Shown here: positions 39,205-52,300 of the stretch, one piece after another
Position numbering within the stretch: the stretch's first letter is position 1
How the letters are laid out: the number at the start of each line of letters is the position of its first letter
DNA from: Styela clava
Taxonomy: Eukaryota; Chordata; Ascidiacea; Stolidobranchia; Styelidae
Direction: 5' to 3'
NCBI RefSeq assembly: GCF_964204865.1
Contig: NC_135261.1
Coordinates: 10,912,001-10,976,000, forward strand
DNA: 64,000 nucleotides
Notes under the pieces: model-generated
Databases searched by the model: none
Seen by the model: only the letters and a program-made list of their open reading frames with translations
Told to the model about the DNA's origin: nothing
Translations under genes and position numbers: made by a program

Positions 39205-41643
39205 TATGATTACATTTCAAATATTCATCCATACATACTTGCTTATTAAAATTCACGCGTTCAAAGTGCATCATCCTCTGTCTCTAGTAATCTTGATATC
39301 ACTGGTTTTATAATTTATTGCAAAACATTGAGAAAATTAGGTAGGTGAAGAAGAAGGGCAGTATACTGTGCCATCGCCAACACTTCCGTATGGTAAACAA
39401 GTAGATAATATTGTGTACAAGTGCACTGAGCTGAAGGAATAAATAACATGTGGTATGAATCTACTGATAAATTTGTTGAGACTTTGGAAATTTATTATTG
39501 ACTTTCACATTGATTCACCCAAATAACCTAATCCTGAATAGGTACAAATTCCTCACCTGTATACAAACTCAAGATCTAATATTGCGTCATACATGACGTC
39601 ATGTACGAAATGACAAGGTTATCTTTATTGTGATCAATAAATGGTAGATAAATCACAAATTGGTACATCAGCAATATTATGAAGTATGCGGTCATTCTTA
39701 CATCACAGAGCATGGTATACCCACCGAAATATCTTCAATTCAGAAACTATTTGTTTCGCATAATGGTGGACAATTACCGTTGTTTTATTGAGCTTTACGA
39801 AATCAAAAATATTCAACAGTCGAGCAAGGAAAATTGTTATAGTGTGTTAAAGATGGAAATAGATGAAAGATTGAAGAGATGGACCTTTTGCAGAAGAAGG
39901 AATAGGGATTATGAAGTGGACTCACTACTAAGCTCGGAAAGAAAAAAAGTTGGTTTAATTTGAGATTTTTTTTTAATTAGCTATAATATTTTATACATCA
40001 TACATTACTGAAAAATTGTGTAAGTGGTTTATGGTCGCTGGCCAAACAGTGTTTTCAATGAATTTCTTCGAGTTTCAATGAAATAAACAGAATCCCGATA
40101 TAGACTCAGATGGGGAGCGACTAGTATTGGCACAATTAAGAGATACGTTGTCGAATAATAAATATTTTCAAAGATTGTAGACATGACTGAAGTTACCGAC
40201 TCGATATTATTGTTGCAGAAAGGCGTCACCGTTGGATGTGGTTTGCAACCCAACTTATGCGGATTGGTAACTCTCATCAGTCATCACTATCAATATATGC
40301 AGGCTATTGTCTGGTTCTGATTGTTATTTGATCAGGGTTTTAGATATATAATTCGAGTTGCGCTTTTCAGTGTCCGCGGCCTTGCGTTACCGCAAGATAT
40401 ATCAGAATTTGGCAAAGTTCAATTTATGATACTTTGGAATAGAACGAGGTATATTTTTCGACTTAATCCTATATTTAATCTCATGTAAGAGAATGTCAAT
40501 ATTTATTCATTGACTTTTTTTCAACAATTGTTCCAGTCGCTATTTTTTTTGCATCGGAGGCCGAAAACTATTCCAAAGGATGATTTTGATCTCGGTGACA
40601 ATGAAACACGGAAAGAACCAATGACGTATGAAAATGGAAGAAGTCAAGATAAAACAGCTGCCGGGGACAATGTTCAAATGATTCTGTAACGACATCCTTG
40701 GGTAGAGAAATGTATGACGCTTAAGCGCGATTTTAGTGTAGCTCATCGAGCATAAAACAAACCAAAAATTATGTATATATATGGTCTGTCGTCGTGCAAG
40801 TCCCCCTTCTAGTTGTTTTCAGTAGTTTAATATAATATTATTAAACACAGAACAAAGCATTGCCTACATATTTGTGTTTAGACATTGTGGTAACCATCAC
40901 AAAATCATGCTTTAATCAAAATTAGTGAATGATCACAACTTTAAATGTTTTTCAATCTAATAATATTAATTTCAGGTCAGTGTTTTATCGAGTGATTCTC
41001 TCGAATTTCTATTTGGTCGGAAAAAAGGAAAAGTTGCTGAACAAGGATTCTTTGGTATGGGATGTTCATTTCTTACATATACTTTCGGTGCAATATATGA
41101 CAGGAAAAAATACTATATTATAATAGGCGTGTGAAAACAGATATATAACGCAATAAAAAATCTTTTTTTTTGATTAATTTGGTTCATCCTCGCTTTTTAT
41201 TCCAGGATGCCGCGAATATAAAAATGAAAATTATTAAACAAACGAAATCGTTTGGGGTTTGAGAAATATTGGTTGCTACAAAAAAAAACAGAAAATTTTT
41301 CAATCCCCAAAAAGGAATTCACTTTTGGAATGAATGGTCATTTCAAAGTCTGAAAGCTGTTTCCTGCCTTCTTCCATGATGTGGGTGTCAACATAGAAAT
41401 GAAAAAAAAACCTCAAAGCTATCAACCTAACATAACGTAGAACCTAAAAGAAATAAAAACGTATCGAAAAAAAAGGGTAAGCACGCATTTTATTTGTGAT
41501 GTCATCTGACCTTCATATTTTCTGCTTTTCTAGCGACCACCCTGTATAGATATTTTAAACTAAATTGGGACATTTGAGTCAAATCTGAGAGAATATTGCA
41601 AATAATATTGTATTTTTGAAGAGGACTACCGAGGGAAAAGTAA

Positions 41644-41645
<2 letters not shown>

Positions 41646-41668
<23 letters not shown>
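41646..41668. repeat. TA microsatellite
   Basis: An uninterrupted TA run of about 11 units in AT-rich spacer. Confidence 0.8.
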
Positions 41669-41674
<6 letters not shown>

Positions 41675-43402
41675 TTTCCATTAATACTGTATATTCTGTT
41701 ACATTTCTTATGTATAGAATCTTCCGGGAATGGTGCTTGATGAAAATAAAATCGATATTGAAAATAGGAAGGTAAGTTACACCAATATTGGCGATACTTT
41801 ATAAATATAGGCCTACACAAAAACTAACAAACCTAATTTTCAACAAGGATTTATTCATATCTATATTGAATAGTGTATCTGATACCGTAAAAATATTTAC
41901 TTTGCATATTTAAAAATTTTCACGAAACAGGGTAAAACAACGTAGGCTACCGACGTCCGAAGACAGCATCACCAACGCGAGCAGTCTCGTTACTTGCCTC
42001 GGGGGGTCATTTTGGACTTCACTAGATGACACGGCTATTGGTCTTCGTCAAATAAATCACTTGAACTACAATAAAACGCGTTGAATTGTCCCTAACGACT
42101 AAAACGTGATGCACAATATGATCACAATAATTTATGCTGAAATGTGAACTCTTTTTCTCTGTCTATCGCCCTTTTTGATTCCGTCTCATCAATATACCTG
42201 CTAGCTCTAACGTTTATGTTTATGCATAAAATCTCGATGTGCTATTGACATAAACATACCAAACATGCATTAGAATTTCACATTTTAATATTCTAAAAGT
42301 TAAGATATTTTTAAAATTCTATCTCTTCACTCCAAACGTGATTGGCTGAAAAGAAATGAAAAAGGACGACTACATCTATACTATTAAAGAGCAACAAAGG
42401 ACCCAACTGGGAAGACTTCTAAGTTAATTAGTGAGATATATGATAACATTGTAAAACACAATCAAGTGGTGCGGATTTGTTTAAGGAATATAATCACTCA
42501 TCTATGATGGTCGTTCCTTCATATACGATAATCAAATGATAATAAAATAAAGAGAGAAAAATTGGATTTGCAGTTGCCCGACATAAAGCCTATTTATATT
42601 CCGGAAGTTTTTGTTTTCTAATTATGAACCTAAAAAAAGATCTGTTTCGTCGTTAGAAACATCATTTCAATATATTTTTTTTATTTTTACAATTCACATT
42701 CATGATTCATTTCTATTGGTTGAATTTAAAACCTGGTTGAATAATTCCGATCCTTAAATCCTCTTTATCGGAAAAGAATGTAAAAAATCATATAGCAGAG
42801 AATTAATGCTTGTATCAAAAATTAGTTGAATCTTTTTCCTAGTGTGTTTTATACAGATTATGGACGACGTAAAGTAAACGCTTGATCATTTATTGAATAA
42901 AGTTTCAATTTTACAAGAGGTTTGATAAACACTTTAATATATATATATATTTTTTTTTGCAAATAGGCTGCACTATGTGACTTAGAAGGGAAAATGCAGA
43001 TTTATCAGTTCAACAATTAGGCGGATTAGGCATAATAAGGTTAGCCGTTATATATCGGGAATTGTAATTATGTAACGCATCTTCCAGTTATATTATTTAT
43101 TTCCAGTTATATCATTTTCAAGTGTATACTATACATAACACAGATGCATAGGGCATTGTGTATGTACTACCTATACTTTTCAAGTGTGGAGAATAAACGC
43201 AGCAAACATAAGTGTCAATAAGGCTACCTGGTCAACACTGTGATCAATTAATCAATATAATCAACAATATGACAAAACAAAGTCTTAAAGATACATGAGT
43301 CCACAACAACATCGGCAAGCAAATAACAATAATTCAGTCAAAATCAAGTCATTTTACCACCTTTTCTGCTTCAATATCAACGAATCTATAGACAAATTTC
43401 AG

Positions 43403-45600
43403 TTACAATTCATATTCGCAGATGGCGCCATAATAATTCACGTTTGAGTCATGATTCAGAAACCCTTGATGCGTATTCGTTCTATCTGGGTTTCGATTGA
43501 CATTGATAGCAACGTTTGTGTGTGATCCTATTTTGTTAGGATAACCAGGCTGCCACACATTTGTCGGCAGGGATACAGATTCTCCGGTCGACAATTTCAA
43601 TTGACCGCCCTGTTGAAACAATACATATATATATTTACAGAAAGTGTGAATATTAAACTGGCAATTGGATTGCTGGGTCACGTAACTGAGTGACCTAACC
43701 TGAACAGCAAAGAAAACATTTCTGGATGCTATGTTACGTACTCGATAGCATTTAAATGAACAAATATATTTGATTTGGATGTCGTGTAGATTTTTTGAAA
43801 AATTTCATTTATTGCCTTTTATCACAGAAAACATATTTTTTCTATATTCCCATGTAGTTTCCTGGCATATTCTCATTAAAACGTTTTAATTTAGTGAGTT
43901 TTTTTTTTAGGGCCAGGCGGAATAAAAATTTCAGGTTGATAAATTAGGATGACAATGACTTAACTGTCAAGGTTTCTTATAAAACTAGTTGTGCTGCTTC
44001 ACTAGTGCCTTGTTCGGAGCTCATGTGTGAAAACGTCCATTAAAAAAAACAAGAGAGCAATGCTCAAATATATGAACACGAAGTTAAGAAAGATTTTTTT
44101 ATTCACAAGTACTCCCAAATCATATCCTGAACGAATCTTGGAGAGTAGAACAAGCATTTTTTTTAAGAATATGCTCAAAGCAACCCTCGCGTTCTCTTTC
44201 AGAAAGATAGAACACTCAAAGCTACGAAAAACCAGTAAATATTTACCGGTACGTCAGTAAATGCCGATTGTCACAAAACGTGAAGCAGTTCAAGTTGATG
44301 AGATCAAGAAAATTTATAATATTAATAAAATTAAGGTGCCTATGAATATTTGATTCACCTGATAAATCATTCCAGTGTGAACTGCAAGCGAAGTCCAGTA
44401 GTCTGTAGTCTTTGTGCGCATGTAACTTAGCATCATGTTGAATTGTGTGACGTCATAGATGTTAGCCAGTTTGTTTTCGCAAATATATTCAGCATCGCTG
44501 AAAGTGATGTTCCCGGCATATTGCATGATGGCTTGAAAGCATTTTGAATTGTAAGTGAATCCGCAACTTCCTGACAACAAAATTACGATTAGCAGAGTAT
44601 GAGGGTCGAACGTCGAATACCTTCAGACCGCTGCAACTATTGTAACCCGGCTCGCTATCTTCTGTGAATTGGATAAAATACTCCAATCCGCGACACCAAC
44701 ATAATGTAAGCATCCCCTTATTAAAGCAACCCCTTATTAAAGCAACAATGAACTGATCTATTTCAAATCTGACTTAAAAGGGATATTGTATACATACTCT
44801 GGTTTGTGCTCAGCTCAACTTTTTCATTACGTGTAGTCTCGGCGATTGTAGTCAGAAGTGACAGGTTTGTAGTTGACAATATATTGGTCTGACTAATTGT
44901 TGCCGGAGCAGTATAAGTGGTGACTGGAGAATTCTCGTTTTCGTATTCTAGGTTGAATTATACGTAAATAATTTTAGGTAAAAAGATCTGTAGTATGCAT
45001 TCAAAGTCGTGATTGGTTTATGCATGTGCAATATGTGTCAATTTCCAAAGCTTCAAATTGAATTTATTTATCTTAGTTCAATCTATCAATCTATTTTTGT
45101 TAATCAGTACATTCTTGAATTGCTTATATGAACCATTGATATAAATATATATGGCGGCATGTCATGAAAACCACTTAGACGAAATAAGGGAAGAGGCTTC
45201 CTACCGTGTGGTTGAGTTGTAATCTCGGCATCATCTTCTACTGTTGACATGTTTGCATTATCCAATTGTCTTTGCAAAGAATAAATTATGCTGGACAATT
45301 GATTCACTCGATCTGTGAAATAAAATTTTAAAATAAATCCAATTTTGAAATTATTTATCTATTTAGCTTTAACGGTAAAATTCTTTCAGTTTTTGAGGGT
45401 GAGGGTTTTTAGCTGAAAATTCCTATTATAATAATTGACGAACTTTCACTATTTTATTAATTTCACATTTCATATATATACTAGATTTTCACTTACGCAT
45501 TTGATGTTGCAGTCACATTTTAAAACATAATGAAACAAGGTATAACTGATTCATATTACCAACCTTCCAATGTTTTGTAGTTCATGGAACAGGCATCATC
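43403..45600 (-). CDS. C-type-lectin-like protein, last five exons (5' end not found)
   Basis: Exons 5' to 3': 45564-45600, 45205-45312, 44798-44947, 44359-44570, 43403-43609. Phases agree (714 nt) and the stop is TAA. The product starts with a short cysteine-containing piece, then a likely coiled coil (VNQLSSIIYSLQRQLDNAN). A Thr/Ser-rich stalk of about 50 residues follows (VTTYTAPATISQTNILSTTN). The C-terminal C-type lectin fold begins SCGFTYNSKCFQAI, with AEYICENKLANI (helix 2 region), YWTSLAV in the usual WIGL position, WQPGYPN, and YYGAICEYEL at the end. The EPN/QPD and WND sugar-binding motifs of calcium-dependent lectins are not seen, so carbohydrate binding is doubtful. The exon with the start codon and any signal or anchor lies upstream of 45,600 and was not identified. 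It may be a receptor or secreted recognition protein. Confidence 0.8.
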
Positions 45601-46684
45601 CTGAAAACGATACAGTTACTAGATCTATTGTCATGAATATGTTATTAACACAATTTAAATATATATTAACGTTAACGTATATTCGTGTCACGGCTGCTGT
45701 TTCCCGGGTATAAATATACATACAAGTATCTGACTAAATTCATTTGAGCTGTAAACGATAATAAAGGATAATAAAATCACCCCAGATATTTGGCGTGCAG
45801 TTTGTTGTTGATGTAAGTTTGTAGACTTTAAGTTTTTAGGAAGGGAAATTTATTGAAAAAATTAGGAACGTACCACTAGCAGCCACGTATGACTTTTTAT
45901 AGTGTGTTTATATTTGTCGCATATGAGCCGCACGTTACTATACCCAATACTCTAATATATTCTTTTACTTATAATTTTTGAATATATGCGCTTTCAAATA
46001 TTTAAAACAAACTAAGATGGAATTCGCACATTTGATACAACTGGAGCTTTCTTCCACACCATTCTATTTTCACAGGTCATTGGTAGCATACAGTCTTCTC
46101 TTGGTAAAACAAACATAAAAACTGAGGTAGAAAAGGAGGAAAAGTAACGAAAACAATCCCAGTCAAACGATGATTTATCACAAACTTTGGTACTCCCGTA
46201 GTATCTGTACCAGATTGGGGTTAGGTCATAATTTTTTTCCGATTTTCTTTATTTTAGTTCTATTTCGAGTTCGGGGACTGTTTGCGTTAGCCAAGTGAAT
46301 ATAGCCCCTGCCCATAAGCTTCCGTCCCTTCACACAACTTGATGTAAAATAGGCGAACAAAATTAGTTACCTTCACATTGGTACACAAACTTTAAGTGGT
46401 GTGTAGTAGTGTATTTAAGGTAGGAAAAAGCAAATTATATTGTATTTTTGACATCTCTATTTCCTTGTTGCGACCAGCTGTGACGTATATGATACGTTCA
46501 AACAAGTTCAATTTGTGAGGTTAGTCAATTCTATATCAAACGAAAGTCTGCGAATCGACGACTGATTGAATTAAATTAGAATAACTACCTTTCACTTAAG
46601 GATTTTGTGTTAGCCATTTTGACAGCGGCCAAGATAAGCGTCTCAAACAATTTTAATATTTGAAAACATTCAGATATTTATGGT
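45601..46684. other. Upstream of the lectin-like gene; first exon not identified
   Basis: The missing 5' exon or exons should lie here or beyond, ending in phase 0. No ATG with a hydrophobic leader and a good donor could be chosen. A fragment at 46,210-46,290 (AATTTTTTTCCGATTTTC and neighbours) matches the core of the hAT miniature element at 25,910 but lacks its ends. Confidence 0.35.
46210..46290 (+). mobile_element. Core fragment related to the 25,910 hAT miniature element
   Basis: GGTTAGGTCATAATTTTTTT, then CCGATTTTCTTTATTTTAG and GAGTTCGGGGACTG, parallels 25,970-26,035 closely. The GGTGCTCCCGAAG termini are absent, so it is a decayed or divergent copy. Confidence 0.55.
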
Positions 46685-48153
46685 GGCCCATCGTTGTCAA
46701 GCGTATAATTGAAAAAAAAATAAAATAAAATAAATAGTTTTAAAAAAACATAAAAAATATAAAAACAAACGTGAAAAAAAATTTAAATGCAAAAAAAAAA
46801 AAATAAAAAGGGAAAATAAAATAAAAACGGAATAAAAAAATAATAATTTGAAAAAAAACGCGAATAAAAAGAAATAAAACGAGTTTTTATTTTGAGAAAA
46901 TTTGCTTCTGCTTGGGACCAACATTGCCAATCGTAATCCTACGCGCACAAACCATGTTCCCTGGGTTTCTAACTCACTCCTGATTTTCTTTAGCAATCTT
47001 CAATAAATTCAATATGAAAATGTTATATTATCTATGTTATATTCTCTATACTACAAGTTCAACCAGAAGTAATATATTTATAATAATGATACGAGAATAT
47101 AGAATTGAATACAAAAGTTCGGGAAATTTGTTTTTGTGTAGAAGTTAATTGAATTGGAGAATGATGCTTCTCTGCTCAGTTGTCCAGCCACTCGTGCGGT
47201 ACCGGTACCCATGCAATCACCCATGAAACGAATGGGAGACACGGTAGAATGCAGTGAATCGAGGGGTGGATTGAAATAAATGTTTGAGCACGCGCGCTTT
47301 ATCATTTGCATGGATCGGTAGGCTACGTAACGGCTGTATGGGGCAGGCACAGCAGGGGTAGTGTTTCAGTAGTCTACAGGCTGGCCGGTACCAGTAGCTT
47401 CGGTAGGAATATTCTGAGACAAGAGTTGCAGTAGCGGCTGTTATTATTTTATTCTTGTTTGTATTGACGGCAGTAAGCGGCCGATATATATCGGTTATAT
47501 ATTACAGTTGAAAACTGAAAATGTTCGTAAAAGTTGTTTTATTTACTGTTGGTTGTGATTATTTGTAATGGATAATACACTTATTTGGTTTACTGTTTTT
47601 ATAATTAAATTCACATAAGGGGGAACCACCAAAGTCTTCAGTGCTTAGGGCACCAAAGAAGCATAATCCGCACATGATTGTTCCGCTGTGTGGGCTTTCT
47701 GACTCACTTCTGCAGTTATTTTACTGTTTACCGCAGCCAGTAACAGGTTGTACGTAATATTACAGTATTTATTACCAGCATAGTACCGTTACATTATTGT
47801 AAATTGTAATTGCCTACCCTGTTACCGGTACAGCCAGTGGCTTTTTTGTTGAAAATGATGCTCCTTTACACCTAACTTCAAAATTAATTTTTGGGGATAA
47901 ATAAATTATAGGTTAGATGTTCCGCACTGCACTGTGCGGAAAGCGGCCTTTAGGTACCATACCGTAGCCCAGCGCACATACATGGTACGTCAATTACAAC
48001 ACTCCATGCGCAGAGAAGTAACAATATATATTTGTAGTAAAATAGGTATTTGACACCATAAAAACCGTTGGGAACAATGATTGTACATGACAACGTTGGT
48101 CCCAAGTAGAGGTAAAAAAATTTAAAATGAAAAATGCTTGACAACAATGGGCC
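46685..48153. mobile_element. Non-coding element with GGCCCATCGTTGTCAAGC ends
   Basis: GGCCCATCGTTGTCAAGC at 46,685 is mirrored by GCTTGACAACAATGGGCC ending at 48,153. A second inverted pair lies further in: CTTGGGACCAACATTGCC near 46,911 and GACAACGTTGGTCCCAAG near 48,104. A-rich tracts (AAAATAAAAT repeats, 46,708-46,870) follow the left end and T/A-rich tracts precede the right end. The central 47.1-48.0 kb is less AT-rich but has no convincing gene. The superfamily is unassigned. Confidence 0.6.
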
Positions 48154-48268
48154 GGCCATCGTTGTCAGCCTTTTTTATTTTCATTTTAATCGTGTTTTTT
48201 TTTTTCAATTTTTTTTGCACTTTCTTTTGACAAAATTATTTCAATTTTACGCGTGACAACAATGGGCC
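48154..48268. mobile_element. 115-bp miniature relative abutting the previous element
   Basis: It starts GGCCATCGTTGTCAGCC directly against the end of the 46,685 element and ends GCGTGACAACAATGGGCC. Its interior is T-rich. The junction forms a near-perfect palindrome (TTGACAACAATGGGCC then GGCCATCGTTGTCA). It is either a tiny deletion derivative inserted at the terminus of its larger relative, or part of one compound element. Confidence 0.6.
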
Positions 48269-49300
48269 ACTATCTGTATTCTAATCCTCCATGGTCAAAA
48301 ACGAGATAGGATACTTCATCATTCGTAAACGAATAATCTCTATATCTCAATGATAACAATTTTAATTAAAATGAAATCATGGTTTACCACCAAATAAATC
48401 AATGCACATGGTTTTGCACAGTACAAACTGTTTGAAAAATAACAAATTCAACTAAATAGAAAATAAAACAGTCAAAAAATTAATAAAAAAAAAAATATTT
48501 TAGACATTATTCTAATTTTTCGGCAATATGCTCATTCCTAACTACCTTTGTTATATTCACCATGTCCTAATGGTTGCGCCAATGATAACAAAGAATACAC
48601 GAAAAGAATTTTCGAAACTGCTCGTTGTACGTTAGACTTACCTTTAACCCGTGTGATCATGAGAAGTTTGATGAAAACGATCCGCATACAAATCTTCATT
48701 TTGACATCAATATCTTCAACAATCACGAAGCTCGTTTTACTTTTAGAATCTTGGTCTCCAAATTGATTCTAAGTATAGGAGAAACTTTCCCGCTGAAGGT
48801 CGATTCTAAACGGCAGAAAATATAATGAAACTCAACACTATATGCATTGTCTGATATTATATACTTGCATACTCCGTACTATAGGGAGGCGGAGAGAGTT
48901 TGTTTTTCTCTTCTTTAAATTTTTGGTTATCACGGGTTTTCTCCTATTTTTACGTAGCAGCATAGTGGCGTGACTACAATGGTCACGTGTTAAAATATCT
49001 GACGGACTCTTATTTGTTATTGCGAATAAAACAAATTTTTGAATTATGGAAATAGCACATTAAAATAGTTCTACTATATCAAGCAAAATCTTTCATTTCC
49101 GCCACAATATCCACGTGAACCGCCTATTTTTCGAAATATAACTGCAGACTTTTGTTAGATTGCATCGGCTAAACTTGTCATATTGGCGGAATGCTCTGGT
49201 AATCTAATGAATAGTGCGTTAAACGGTACTGTATCATTGGGCGCTTGCCTTGAGGGCTGCTTTGAAACAAAATAAAAATACCATGACAACCACCACAATA
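48269..49300. repeat. Outer repeat block, inverted relative of 59.2-59.96 kb
   Basis: From about 48,640 onward this block is inverted relative to 59,220-59,960. GATCCGCATACAAATCTTCA pairs with its complement at 59,939-59,958, GTGATTGTTGACGATATTG-type sequence recurs, and GCCGATACAATCTAATGAA (59,430s) corresponds to GATTGCATCGGCTAAACTTG (about 49,160). The match is interrupted and diverged, indicating age. No gene was recognised. Confidence 0.6.
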
Positions 49301-52300
49301 AAAATATGGTCCAATTTAAAATCTTGCATTGCCCGGATAAATCATTATACAGGTAAGCAGACTTTGTACAAATTTATTTTGTTTATTAACAACATAAGCG
49401 AATGTAGAAAAATACAAATGCGGAAATTACAGATACAACTGAAACCTAATTTGGGTTATGCGTAGTTGATAAAATATACCGGTATATATATTCAGCCTTT
49501 AAAATCATTGAATATAGTTAAATTTTTACATTTTCTAAATATGCGACAAAGCGATTCTTTTGGTTGGGCCTTGTTTGACATCAGATAAATCTTTTTCGTC
49601 AGCTTGATTTGACACTTTGAATATGAATTAGCTGCCATTGTGATCACACACACTTTTGACTTCATTCAACGCAATGAAAGGTACACTTAAGCTCAATACA
49701 GTAACATATTTTATGAGGAAGTGTTTTTCTGGTGTCAATGCTTGGACCTACAATGTAGTTATTGATATTAAAATGTTAAAAATTACACGTGCGAATGAGA
49801 TAATAGATGTTTAGTCAGATTTACCCTTTCTTTATATTTTTATATCATCTGAACGCATACTAATTCTGTCCAAATCAATGACAATCACTTACATGAATAT
49901 TGCAGCAATAACTGCCCTGTTTTTTGTGGCTGTTACTAATTATCCTATCCAAATTTGAGAGTTATGAATATGACTAATGAATGAAGATTGTTTTGGATCA
50001 TCTGATTTTAAAATTGCCATTTCCAAGTGATGATTTTATTTATTGGAAGAAATTACATTCCAATGGAATCACAAAAATGAACATACCGCGGAAAGAGATG
50101 ATGCTAATTTATCCTACTTATAATATGTCATTGATTTATTGTTTTGATTAATAACATTTATAAATAATTCTACCCTACTTATTGTAATTTGAATGCTATT
50201 AATTGCAAATTACGAAACAGTTGTTGATTCATATGCGGCTATAAATAAGGTAGTTTGTATATGAAATAATCGCATGTCATGTGCCATAATTTGATGTTGT
50301 AAATTTAGGATCAAACTACTACGATATTATATTTCAACACTCTTCATAAATATATTACTCTATGAACTGAACTCAAATGCACTTCCCATTGGGTTACCTA
50401 GGTTTAGAATGAGGTTAAAAGTTTGTGTAATCGCAAAACTAATTCATTTTTGACGTGTCATATCAAATCGAACAAATGAAGTCATTTGATGCCAAACCAA
50501 GTCATAGCTTTGAAAAATAATTTGCGCTGATCAGAATAAATAATAAATTATTTTCAACACTAAATATATAATCATAATTATGTTTCAAAGAGTTATATAA
50601 ATAGAACTACTAGAATGTTTCATTTCCGCGAGCCAAAGATTTGTTTTACTCGCCAACATGCGTACACCAGATAATTTAAGCTCGGATGAGAAATTCAAAA
50701 CAAAAGACTTTTGGAACGAGCTAAAAAAAAATTCATGTTGATGTCAAATTTAAAGTAAATCTCAAGTTGAGTTCTGCAGAGTCGTACATCATTATACGCT
50801 TTACTAAAGTCTTAAAATTTGATGTTTTATTATAATTTACTTCAAAATAAGTGCAAATAATTTTATTCAATTTTCTGTCATTGCTTAAGTATTATGAAAA
50901 TAATCTTAAATAATTAGAACAAAAGTTCCAGGGCCATTAAAACAGACCCCAACTTGTCAATTCGGGATTACAAAGAGTCCCTAACACTTAGAAAATACAA
51001 CCCCTTCAAATTATCACTCTCAACTCCTGATTAGGATCATTTGAAAAGTCACAGGTTTTTGAATTGAAAATCGAACATAATTAAAACGTGTGCGAAGCGC
51101 CACAGCTTCATCTAAAATCCCACACTTTGTCGATCAGGTTGTTATATTGACAATTGCCAGATCGAATCTAACGCCAGATCATCGCTAAATTTTATAGGTG
51201 CTGTTAGAAGCTTTGGTAGATGCTTTGTTAGTTTTTCTATCGATATCATATTCTTTTCCGGTGAGTTCCGGTATTTATGCATATTTGCCAAAACGATACG
51301 CATTCTTCGAAAACATGAATGACAGAAAATACAATTATTTGCATCTTTTTTAAAGTGAATTTAAATTAAACTCTGATTTTGTGAAGTCAAGAATATAAAA
51401 ATAAGGATGGAAAAGGATTATATATTATATAAGGATGTATAGGATTGCTGAAAAATTTGCAAGATTTTTGTACAGAACTTAATTTTAGGTTTACTCTAAA
51501 TTTAACATCAACATCAAAATTTTTTATTTTGTTTCAAAAGTTCTTTTGTTTTAAATTTCTCATCCGAGCTGAAATTTTATGGTCTCTTTTAAATTGAATT
51601 TAATATATGTAAGGATTCTCAAATATATACCTAATGATGAAAAGCGACAACTGAACAATGTTGGTTCTTTGGCTCATAACAATAGAACATTCTAGTAGTT
51701 CTATTTATATTACCTATGATCTTTTTTCCCCTACTATACCCACGCAAACTACTTAATCTTTGAAACATAATATGTACTTTTACAAAATCACATCATGTAA
51801 ACTAACTAGGTTGGCTGAATGTCCTGATAATTTAATGACTGGTGCGATGAACTAAACTATGTTGACATTGTAGCTTCAAAGAACAGGGGTTTAAATCGGA
51901 ATTCTCTGAAACCAATAGCTCCTTACATGTCAGTGGTAAGCATTGTCGGAATAAATCTCGAATTGCCCGCACGATCCATTATACAAGTAGGAATATTTGC
52001 CTAAACTTTTTTTTTTTAACAACATGAGCGAATGTAGAAATATACATACATTTTAATATCCATTGATAATAATATATATTTAGTTTTGAAAATCATTTTT
52101 AAAGAAGTTGAACTTTCAGATTTTCTGAACAGCAGCGCAAAACATTTTACAAAGCTATGACTTGGTTTGGCATCAAATGACTTCATTTGGTCAATTTGAT
52201 TTGAAACGTCGAAAATGAATTGGTTTTGCGATCACAATACACAAACCTTTGACTTCCTATTAAACCTAGGCAACCCTATGGTGAGTACATTTAATTTTAA

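Larger units (their letters stand above)
38540..43402. other. 4.9 kb without a confident gene
   Basis: Mostly AT-rich spacer. It holds one protein-like small frame (39,022-39,204, listed separately), a TA microsatellite at about 41,646-41,668, a second TA run near 42,940, and no recognisable transposon ends. Nothing else could be supported. Confidence 0.4.

Noticed and set aside
44489..44713. Frame upstream of the lectin exon (GLEYFIQFTEDSEPGYNS region) as an additional lectin exon
   Set aside because: The neighbouring exons 44,798-44,947 and 44,359-44,570 join in phase without it, and it overlaps the acceptor of the latter in another frame.
46697..46996. 99-codon minus-strand frame rich in Phe and Leu
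   Set aside because: It is a translation of A-rich low-complexity sequence, not a membrane protein.
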